This document shows positions 9,601 through 18,409 of a stretch of DNA of 64,000 nt, piece by piece. The notes beneath the pieces are model-generated. The model did not search any database. It was not told where the DNA came from and saw only the letters and a list, made by a program, of their open reading frames with translations. Within the stretch, counting starts at the first letter, position 1. The number at the start of each line of letters is the position of its first letter. This stretch comes from Cyclotella cryptica (lineage: Eukaryota; Bacillariophyta; Thalassiosirophyceae; Thalassiosirales; Thalassiosiraceae), in NCBI GenBank assembly GCA_013187285.1, contig JABMIG010000167.1:89501-153500 (forward strand). The letters run 5' to 3'. Position numbers and translations under genes: made by a program.

Positions 9601-11607
9601 TCTGTGTTGCATTCAATAGTCAAGAAGTTGGGATGGGAGTTGATTGATTCTTTCGAATGTGGTCTTGTCCGAAATAAAATGCGAGAATACCTAGCGACTT
9701 TGCTTGATGGATGGATTGTGATGCGGTATGGCACAGAGGGTGATGACGAGCGTTCTGTTCATAGTGATTCCGACGGTAGCGCTGTATCCATGGACCGGAG
9801 GAAATATAACTTGGAAATAAAGACACCATCCAGCAAAAAGATAGTTCAAGAGACAATCAAGAAAAGTCTGGACTTGCATGGTCCATTTTCCCAATGCGAG
9901 TTTGGAAGCAGCGCTTTCAAGCAACTTGTGTACAAACCGGGGTATCGAACACAGGTGCTTCATCATGCAGTCGTTGCAAACCTGAAGTATGTTTTATTTG
10001 TTGTGGCAGGCGCTACCAAAGTCCATTACGCTGTCCTCATACGCTTTCCAGAGCAGAAGTTAACTATCATGAGAGGGATCCTTGCCAGTATTTTCCAACA
10101 AAGTCTGAAATGGGCGTACACATCGGCTGCTGATAATCCACTTGCAATCATTCCACCATTCCGTGAAGATGTCATTTCTTCCAAGTCATATCCCATCACG
10201 AAAGACTGTATAGTGTTTGCTTGGATCATTTGGAAGTAGCTCATGGAGATGGTGCAGTCCACAATGCTTCCACTACCAAAAGCACACAAAATTATCCCCG
10301 AGATAGTGGCCAGATGGAATCGGTCGAAGGGGAGGGTGGATGAAATGACTCGTTACCTGGATGGTATGAATTTTCCTTTTGCAAAAGGTACTCCAAAGCA
10401 ACAGTTGGTTATGAGGGAGTTCAAGAAAATGACAATCAATGTCTGCTTTATTTTGAAGCATTGCTTTCCAACGAAGCCAACACCGAATGGAAAAGGATAT
10501 GAAGCAATACAACATCATCACAAACATTTGAAGACAACTATGAAAGATGTACTATTTGAACTGGCCAGCACATACAAACTTATGAATCCCATTCGAGGTG
10601 TAGTACCAGGGTCTCCGCTTCGACAACAACATGAAGTGTCTGATACAACAGATGTCATTGATTCAAGGATTGCTTCAGAAAGATCGCAGTGGGTAAAAGA
10701 AGCCACAGCATATGTGAGGGAACGAATCACGCCAGACAGTTGCTACAAGCTGAAGAAGTTCATCGATGATGAAAGGTTGAATCAGATACGTCTAGACAGA
10801 ACGTTGTTCCATATGCCGAAGTCGGATGGCAGCTATGTTGATGCCAAAACTGGTAGGAGAACAAGAAGAGGAGACAAAGCAAAGGAGAAGGTCGTTGCTA
10901 CAAATGAGAAGGCAACCAGTGACGATTATGTACGGGAAGCGATGGTGGCAAAGGTCAGGAGGTGTCCTCCTAGATGTATTGTATGTTGTGCAATAAATGA
11001 TCCAAAGAGCAAAGACACAAAAATCACTAAGACAACAATCTATTGTTCTGTTTGTTTGGTGAATTTATGCACCAAGAGGATAGGCAACAGGAAGACAACT
11101 TGCTTTGAGCGGTTCCATCAGATACAAGACCTATCGGACCTGCAAGTAACCATGTCGCCATCAACAGCAAAAGGGTCAGCATCCAAAAAGAGAAAGAACA
11201 CAGATACTGAATGAATTAAGTGTTATAGGGCAGTTTATATGGAGTTTAATGTTTTTGAATGTTTTTTCGGGCATTTTACTAGTTAATCTGTCATGAAAAT
11301 GTACTGCATACAAATCTAGGCGTCAAACAACTAGCAGATTATCTAGTGACGCATAAACTTGTAAACATTATACTTATGACCACAGTTTCAGGCAATAGCG
11401 CTTTTTTGTCTTAAATCGAAGGTCATTTTGGGGGTTTGAGGAAGACTGACAAACTACAATTTCACAGCAAAAAAATGTTACAAACCATGAGTATTGCTCC
11501 TGTACTTGACAACTGAAGACTTGGCCACAAAATTGAGTGACCCTTGTAAGACTTTTTTTCGTTTCAAAATTTCGTCTACATAATTATGCAGAAAAAGTGG
11601 ACTGGGG
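6673..11607 (+). mobile_element. piggyBac-like DNA transposon flanked by TTAA
   Basis: The left end reads TTAA|CCCCGGTC (TTAA at 6669-6672) and the right end GACTGGGG|TTAA (TTAA at 11608-11611), so the two termini are inverted copies CCCC(A/G)GTC with TGCATA about 16 bp further in on both sides. TTAA targets and CCC-type ends are the hallmark of piggyBac. The interior holds one long transposase frame (7534-11214). Further GGGTTAA words occur just outside the right end (11660-11710), so an alternative right boundary within about 100 bp is possible. Confidence 0.7.
7534..11214 (+). pseudogene. piggyBac-like transposase with embedded SAP and PD-(D/E)XK nuclease module; two in-frame stops
   Basis: One reading frame of about 1,227 codons runs from ATG 7534 to the stop at 11212, interrupted only by TGA 8866-8868 and TAG 10237-10239. 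The N-terminus is acidic and low-complexity. The DDE core follows: IDDEKLWM (Asp at 8485 or 8488), HGDHGY (Asp at 8731) with LNTTKRG after it, and WNRSKGRVDEM (Asp at 10339), the counterpart of the piggyBac KGGVDxxD motif. Between the second and last Asp sits an inserted module. It holds a SAP-like helix-turn-helix (LTNDQLKAICKLYG, about 9382-9475) and a PD-(D/E)XK nuclease: DGW (Asp 9706), LEIKTP (Glu 9814, Lys 9820) and YRTQVLHH (Gln 9952), as in the YqaJ/lambda-exonuclease group. The C-terminus (about 10960-11130) is a Cys/His cluster, CIVCC, YCSVCLVNLC and CFERFH, like the piggyBac Cys-rich domain. The two stops imply recent inactivation. Confidence 0.8.
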
Positions 11608-11850
11608 TTAACCCATCTTGCCATTATTTGCCAGCGACTGGGCGGTCGACTCCGATGGGTTAAAACACATAACCCACTGGGGGGAATCAAATTCGGCTGG
11701 GTTTTAATCGTCGAATTCCCCACTGACGATTTCTACTGGGGTTTAATTTTCATAGCCACACCAATTTTTCCCGCCATATCTTTTGTCTTGCCCTTTTCAT
11801 CAGAACTCACACCATTGTTCTGTTCTCATGTCAAGTCATCACGTCAAATG
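11608..11850. repeat. Clustered GGGTTAA words next to the piggyBac-like element
   Basis: TTAACCCAT at 11608 and ATGGGTTAA near 11660 form an inverted pair about 60 bp apart. They are followed by further ACTGGGG/GGGTTTAA words up to about 11750. It may be a small nested element or a degenerate second terminus. Confidence 0.4.
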
Positions 11851-12470
11851 CAGGGACGATTCCGAGTCCAAAACCCCTCCACCATGTGTGCCGAAACAGT
11901 TTTTTGACCATAACTCAACAACCAACCAGAATTTTGATGATTGGATTTTTTTGTTGGATAAACCCGAACCCAACCAACACAACAATAAAACTGGGGCCTG
12001 TTGCACCGCCAGCCGCTCAACAAAAGCCCGTCGAATGCCTCAGCGATTGTGGACTCGGATGAGAGTTGGACAGTTTTCGACCGTATGACTCAACAACCAA
12101 CCGAAGTTTTGACAATCGTATTTTTTGCTGGATAGTTCTGAATCGAAACGACACAACAATGCCAAACTCGGGCTCATTATACCACCAGCAGCTCAACGAA
12201 AGCACGTTGATTACGTCAAGGATTGTGGACTCGTACGAGAGTTGGCGGGTTTTCGACTGTAAAACTCAACAACCAACCGGAGTGTTGACGATTGGATTTT
12301 TTGCTGGATAGTTCTGAATTGAAACGACACAGCAATATTAAATTCAGGCCCATTGCACTACCAGCGGATCAACGAAAACACTTCGATTGCGTCAGCAATT
12401 TTGGACTCGTACGAGAGTCGGCGGGTTTTTGACTGTAACTCAACAACCAACCGGAAGTTGGATAATGGCT
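11850..12470 (+). repeat. ~175-bp tandem repeat, about 3.4 copies
   Basis: The landmark CTCAACAACCAACC occurs at 11914, 12089, 12265 and 12439 (spacings 175, 176 and 174). Between landmarks the units share TTTTTTGCTGGATAGTTCTG, the CAACACAACAAT-like block, TCAACGAAA and ATTGTGGACTCG. This is a satellite-like array; open frames within it are by-products of the repetition. Confidence 0.85.
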
Positions 12471-13210
12471 GAATTCAGGTCATCATGGCTTCTTTCGTCT
12501 CTTCTGCCTCTTCACTGGTTAGTAGACTGGAATCGACGCAGTATTGCGAACAATGTTAAGAGGGGCAGGGTTAGTGTGGCTAAGTCCTCTGCAATGAGTT
12601 AAGTGACGAAAAGTGATATTTGATGCTTAATGATGTCACAAGGCTGTCATGAGGATTGTGTAGGGCATTGACATTGGAAGTTGCTCCATAACGTTTTGCT
12701 AAAATTAATTGAACAATAAATTTAGCTTCTATTTGCAAGGGCAATGGCAGTATATTTCAGTCCACCCGCTTCCTTTAAATACTTTGCCTTCCATGCCTCT
12801 CTCTCCCGTTAAGTCTTTTGCATCTCTATTTCCCTCTGTGCGAAGTGTAAGGAGAGTGATTGAACAATGCAAGGGAGGCAAAGGGGCGGCGACCAGCAAG
12901 CGACAGAGATGTTTACAAGAGTGACGACGTTTTACCCCAGACGTGCACCAGAACGTGTGCCCAGTCAATGGCATACCTTATCCGGGCAAAAAATTGATTG
13001 CATATAACCCTTTCGGTGGTGTGAAAATTCGTCTGGGGGATACGATGCCAAAAATGAAAAAAGGGTGGGTTAAAAATATAACAACCCAGGACGATAATCC
13101 AGTAATTCGAGAATGGCCTTACGGTGGCACATACAGGTGCTCGAACTTGCCTTTTTTACATGTTTGTGTTCGTATCCTCAAATCACTGTCCTTACAAGTA
13201 CATATCATCA
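12471..13210. other. Intergenic, no supported gene
   Basis: Short open stretches only. The piece from 12730 to 12925 is overlapped by frames on both strands, but neither shows a recognisable motif. Nothing firm is seen. Confidence 0.4.
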
Positions 13211-13211
13211 C

Positions 13212-13590
13212 ACGAACTTGAAGGTCAAGTTCATGATATCACGTTATGAGCACAAAATCCACCCAAAAACCGAAAACGAACTTCATTCTCGAGTAAAATC
13301 TGAGCTCACCCGAAAATGAAGTTCATTTTGGTGTACGTGTACCAGCAGTCATAAGGCCCAACCTTACAGTCACCCGTACCGGTGCCCGTACCCGAAGTTT
13401 GATTTTTTTGTTTAGTTCGGGTACGGGTACGTCAATCTCCATCCTTACAACCAGAAAGTTCGCCCAAACTTGAAGGGTAACTTTCGGGTAACAGGTTATG
13501 AGGGCAAAATCCACCGGAAAATGAAGTTCATTCTCGGGTGAAATCAGAGCTTGCCCCAAAATCAACTTAATTTTGGGGTACGTGTGGGTG
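13212..13590 (+). repeat. Diverged direct repeat, two units
   Basis: The segments 13212-13345 and 13455-13590 are direct copies. Both contain an ACTTGAAG start, GTTATGAG, CAAAATCCACC, AATGAAGTTCATT or a close variant, and GGTGTACGTG/GGGTACGTGTG. Runs of GTACCCGTACC and its inverse lie between them (13365-13440). Related words recur at 13810-14210 (GGATGGTGAAAAAGA at 13932 and 14136). Confidence 0.65.
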
Positions 13591-14234
13591 ACGTTTTTCA
13601 TTACTGTAAGGACGGTGTACCCATGGTTTAAAACACATTTTTGGTGTTGCAGTCATACCATCCGGAGACATTCTTTGTCAGATAGTGCCAAACCATTTTG
13701 AATATCATAGATGATGTCACATTTTTAGCATGACGTACTCAAAAGAATCTTTGTTCTGCTGAATCTCGAAAGATTGGTGGCATGTTTACTAATAATAGCA
13801 GTCCTCCGATTCAGGTATGTGTACGTGAATTGTAAGGAAGGAAAACAGGACAAGGCACACAGATTCGGGATTCTACAAAATAAGCTGAACTTTGGGTACG
13901 GGTATGGGTAACTGTAAGGTTGTGCCTAAGGATGGTGAAAAAGAGTCCGCAAACATGAAACATGAGAAATAAATATTTTATTAAGCCCCTTCGCATTTTT
14001 ACAAAAAATAATGTCACTACAATTATCTAATTCCTCCTTATAAGATATTAAAAAAGGTATCTTAACAAATCCTCATCACAACTTTGACTCAACTTCAACG
14101 GAAGTTTGCTTGTATGTGTACGTTTTGCCATAAGGATGGTGAAAAAGAAAACTGACACGAACATGAGATTATAAAAAAACTGGAAGAAGTTCGTGTGTGT
14201 GTATGTGTTACTAACAATTTGTAGCCCCCCCCCC

Positions 14235-15351
14235 GTCTATAGACCCCCTCGTCTATAGACTCCAAGAAATTTTCCAAAAAACCATATGTAGACCCCCCCC
14301 CCTGTTTATAGACTGTGAGGGGGGGGTCTATAGACTATCACATGAGAGTCTATATGTTAGGCCAAGTGCTTGGTAATTTCCAATTGCTAAGCAATTGCAA
14401 AATGGGTCAAAAAACTCATAGCAATTCCTCGTCGACGTTTGCACTACCAAGGAATTGCAATTTTCATGTTTTCAATTCCTCAACAACAGTGGTTTAGCTC
14501 AGGATTTCTGCAACAACCCTTTGTTTGGCATCAATACTGTAGTGTGACACATCTGATCGGCATCAGAGGAGTGTCTAAGATGTCCGTTTGGCATCAATTT
14601 TTCCGTTCGACGGTACTCAACAGTATTCATTTATAAAATAACTTAGACATATAACAATTCCTTAGGAATTTTAATATATTCGTGATTACAATTCCTTAGG
14701 AATTTCAATATTGTCCAGGTTTTTACGCCGTTACAAGTCCTTGGGAAGAGAACACTGACCCCACATAAGATATTAATTTACGTAGAGATTGGTACAATTA
14801 AAAACTCTGTCAGTTGAGTGCGTTTTGGCGCCAAATTTGGCTACAAATGCATCCAAACTGACTGTTTTCACACAATTCAAACGTAATTCGGCTGTGGACA
14901 CGGAATTGTTCTGCGTATTCCCGGCAGTTTTGCAATTCCTTGGTAGTGCAAATGTCGACGAGGAATTGCAAAGTGCCCTTTCAAACTGAGGGCAATTGCT
15001 TAGCAATTGAAAATTACCAAGCATTTGGCCTAACATATAGACCCCCCCCCACAGTCTGTAGCCTCATCAAAAAAGGTGGTGTGAGTCTATAGACTGTAAC
15101 AACTATTCTATAAACCCCCACCCCCCTTTTTGATGTGTCTATAGACTTTTTGTGAGTGGCACTTGTGAACATAGGAAGCATCTATAGACCCTTGTATGTT
15201 AAATCGCTCACTAGTCTATAGACTATGTTCGCGAGGGCGATAGTCTATTGACTTAACAATAAATCCCTTGTGATAGTCTATAGACTCCTTGATCAAAAAG
15301 ACACAAGTCTTTAGACTCTATGGTATAATTTTAGATGACTAGTCTATAGAC
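14235..15351. repeat. Cluster of GTCTATAGAC palindromes
   Basis: Eight exact copies of the 10-bp palindrome GTCTATAGAC start at 14235, 14251, 14326, 15085, 15137, 15214, 15276 and 15342. One-base variants occur at about 15180, 15243, 15306 and 15470. Poly-C and poly-G tracts adjoin many copies. The spacing is irregular, so this is not a simple tandem repeat. A foldback element splits the cluster. Confidence 0.85.
14349..15042. mobile_element. Foldback (MITE-like) element, ~694 bp
   Basis: The arms 14349-14462 and 14930-15042 are inverted copies: TATATGTTAGGCCAAGTGCT outside, then CAATTGCTAAGCAATTG, CCTCGTCGACGTTTGCAC and CTACCAAGGAATTGCAA inside. There is no coding capacity between the arms. 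It sits within the GTCTATAGAC cluster and may carry copies of that word at its edges, which obscures the target duplication. Confidence 0.75.
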
Positions 15352-15646
15352 TCTATCAAGACAATGTGGACACGACCGTCCAAAAAATAAATTTGGAATC
15401 GTGACTCGTGCCATGATTGTCAGAAGGGCAGTTCAATATTTCCTGCCAAATCATTTTTAGAGGGGAGGTCTCTAGACTATGAGGTGGGGTCTCTAGATGG
15501 GGGGTCTACAAACGGCTACTAACATAAGCGTGACCATAAGGATGGGTCTCAACACCAACATCAACTTCCATGAAAACCAAAATTACCACACACTTTTGGT
15601 GACTCGTGACTTCGTCAAGATGGCTCTGCAGCAATTCCTACCAAAA

Positions 15647-15672
15647 AGTTTTGTGGTAATTACCACAAAACT
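15647..15672. repeat. Perfect 26-bp palindrome
   Basis: The palindrome is centred on GGTAATTACC with arms GTTTTGTGGT/ACCACAAAAC. Eight or so further TTTTGTGGT or ACCACAAA words lie within 15590-15805 in both orientations. Confidence 0.8.
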
Positions 15673-15809
15673 AAATGTTACACCACAAATTGTACCACAA
15701 TTCCTACGACATTTACCACTCCAACTTTTACCATAAAATTTGTGGTAGAGTTTTGTGGTAACTGAGGCACATCTACCAAATAAGCACCATACCACAAAAC
15801 TCACTAGCA

Positions 15810-16930
15810 CAATTTCCTGGAATGTTTGAATTCATTCACTCGTTTCACTGTTTTTGAGGTAATTTGATGTTGTTGCAAAGAAAAAATAATTACGAACTGC
15901 CCCATCTGAGGTTCGGGTCACACAGGGAAAACTGATTATCCACTAAATCATGATATCTACCTGAACTGTTAATGACATAATAATATCAGAGCCATCCCAA
16001 AATTCCAGGCTTCCATAGGTTCTATTTTCTAGACCTAGTTTTATTTTTTAGGCTATAAAATGCTTCCCATTCATGAAATCCCCCTTGGCCCAATGCATGA
16101 GTACTTTCTAGATCTAATGTGACAGCTGTATCCACCCATTTTTTCCATACCGCTCAAAACATCACTTCATAACATGATGTTGGATAGTGATTACCAAGAT
16201 GAAAGTTCAATTGCTTCTAAAGATGGCAACAGGGTTGATGCACAAGTAGATGCTCCAGTGAGAGCATTACTCAAGTTGTTGCCCTGGGTTCTAATGTGAA
16301 TGCAGTTGATGGTGCAGCAGCCACGGTGACTGCTGCTTCTGCTGTTCCGGCTGGCAGGGGTGATGGAGTATGCAGTTGCAGTGGGTCAAAGACATGGACA
16401 CAGGGGCACAGCCATTGGCATGGTGGGTGCAGTTGTGGAGGGAGGTATTGTGGTGGCTCTGGGCAATGTTGACAGGTCAAGGAGGAAGGCATATCGGGAG
16501 ATCCAGTTACGGAAGGAGGGAGATGGATCACATGCTCAAAGCTACTCGTGACAATCTACTGGAATGGGAGGTAGGCGTCTCCTACCACGTGACATTCCAC
16601 CCTGAATTGGAACACAAAGGAGATCAACTGCAGAAAAGTTTCACAAGATAGCAAGGGCAATCATTCATACTTGGAATCCAAACATTCCTCCCCATGTATG
16701 AGAAACCAATGAAATCATGGATCAAAGATATTTTTCTCCGGATACTGTTGAAGAGGATGAAGAAGTGACAACTGAGCTTAATGTCAAAGAAGAGGGAGCT
16801 GAGGAAGGAGAAGTGGGAGCAAGGAAGAACAAACAGAAACATTTAGGAATTGTGTCCTATCACACAAAATGAAGGACGGCAGTAAAATATTGTTAGCTTT
16901 GCCAACCACTGTAGAAGTGATGCTGAACAA
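15810..16930. other. Decayed sequence, no supported gene
   Basis: The stretch 16260-16650 has relatively open frames and higher GC, with a possible protein remnant (VSYHVTFHPELEHKGDQLQK near 16590). It is not recognisable and is interrupted. It might belong to the same decayed transposon as the Harbinger-like remnant that follows. Confidence 0.35.
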
Positions 16931-16935
16931 TTGTA

Positions 16936-17390
16936 TCAGGTGCTTCCTCTATTCTCACCCCCAGCTATATTCACCCAATCATTCTGAAGAGCTGGATGTC
17001 TATGGGTGATAGAATCCCAATATTCCTGCAGCTTTTCATTTGTAGGGAGGGATCTTGGCAAGTTTGTCTTTCTTGAGTATTTTGATGACTGTTCTTCTTG
17101 CAAATTGTATATATTTGAAAGCGGAGTCATTGTATTTCAAAATATGAGTTGTAGAACCATAACTGATTGGGTGCGAGACCAGGCTAGATGTATCCCCATG
17201 CAATTCTCAGGTCAAGTGGTGCAATATCTTTCCCTGCTTCCGACTTTCTTCATATTGAATCCATCATTGTCTACAAAATGGAGAATACTCATCAAGCACG
17301 GGAATTAACTTGACCAGCAAGTAGTCAAAGGACTCCACAGTGGAGCCTGTCAACATAATCATTGCCTTATCACTGTTAGGAGACGGAACA
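16936..17390 (-). pseudogene. Decayed PIF/Harbinger-like transposase remnant
   Basis: Read on the minus strand, one part gives LTGSTVESFDYLLVKLIPV (near 17360-17280) and, further along, LPTNEKLQEYWDSITHRHPA (near 17050-16980). Both resemble the segment before the first catalytic Asp in PIF/Harbinger DDE proteins: a leading ESFDYLL motif, then an xxEYxxxIxxRHPxL block that precedes the DG motif. The pieces lie in different frames with stops between, and the catalytic part is not found. The family assignment rests on these two motifs only. Confidence 0.4.
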
Positions 17391-18409
17391 TGGTACCACA
17401 AACTATTTGATGATAGTAACATGGAGACTCAAGGAATTCTCCTCTACCTGGTGTACTGTCCACTCTCACTGAACCATCCATGCAGTTAATGCCTGTTTCA
17501 CGAATGCATGAACCGTTGTGCTCTTGTGAGCTTTAAGAAAAGTAATACCTCAACAGAGAACTTCAACATGTTCCCATTTATGATGAGACAACTTATGTCA
17601 CAGCCATCGAACATGCCATCGTGACAATAGACATCTTTTTCTTCTCTGTGTGGCTGTTGGGCAAAATGAAATAGGTTTTAGGTAAAGCAAATGATCCTGT
17701 CCCATGGGAAGTGGCCCAGGCCCCTTCCTAAATGACAAGATTTAAGACAGTATCTAGAAAATGCTCGATCAAGTTTAGGATGTTGCAAGATGCAAAAATT
17801 TTGAACAATTAGGCTTAGAAAAATAGAACCTAGAGAATCAAGGAATTTTGGTATGGCTCCATTATGGGCTCTGGTACATGTCTTGCAAATCCACTCTGTG
17901 CACGACTGGTTGGCAATAATAAAGAAAGAATGGATACCATCTAAATCTAATGTAGAAAACTAAATATGAATCGATCTTGTGGCATTTGACACTTGTAGAC
18001 CACAATAGAACGTCAAAATAGATGGCACTTTTTTAAAATTCTAAAGAGGATGATTCCAAAAATCATCTAGCTAGAAATGGTCTAGATCTAACTAACAATC
18101 TAGTTCTAAGTTAGAAAATATATTATCTCCATTCAGAGTAAATCAAAATTTTCTCGTCATAGAAATACATTAGTTTAAATTTATTCTTAAACAAATAGGA
18201 TCTGATCCTGTATATCTACTCACAAAAATCTAGATTTTGTCCACAAGGCTTAAATAATTGAATTACCTATCAGTGTCAGCAAATAATTTGGGAATTAGAT
18301 TTTTGGAAGTTACGGTTAGTTTGCTTTTGGTTTGTGCCATTTTTGTACTATTCCTCTGTGAAAATAGAAATATATCTGGCGTGCAACCTATTCCTGTAGT
18401 GAACATGAG
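17391..18409. other. AT-rich intergenic sequence
   Basis: Very AT-rich, especially 17950-18300, with no open frame of note. A minus-strand GINCMDGS near 17480 may be further transposon debris. Confidence 0.4.

Noticed and set aside
14235-15351. GTCTATAGAC cluster as a CRISPR-like array
   Set aside because: The word is only 10 bp, spacing ranges from 16 to several hundred bases, there are no cas genes, and the window is eukaryotic.
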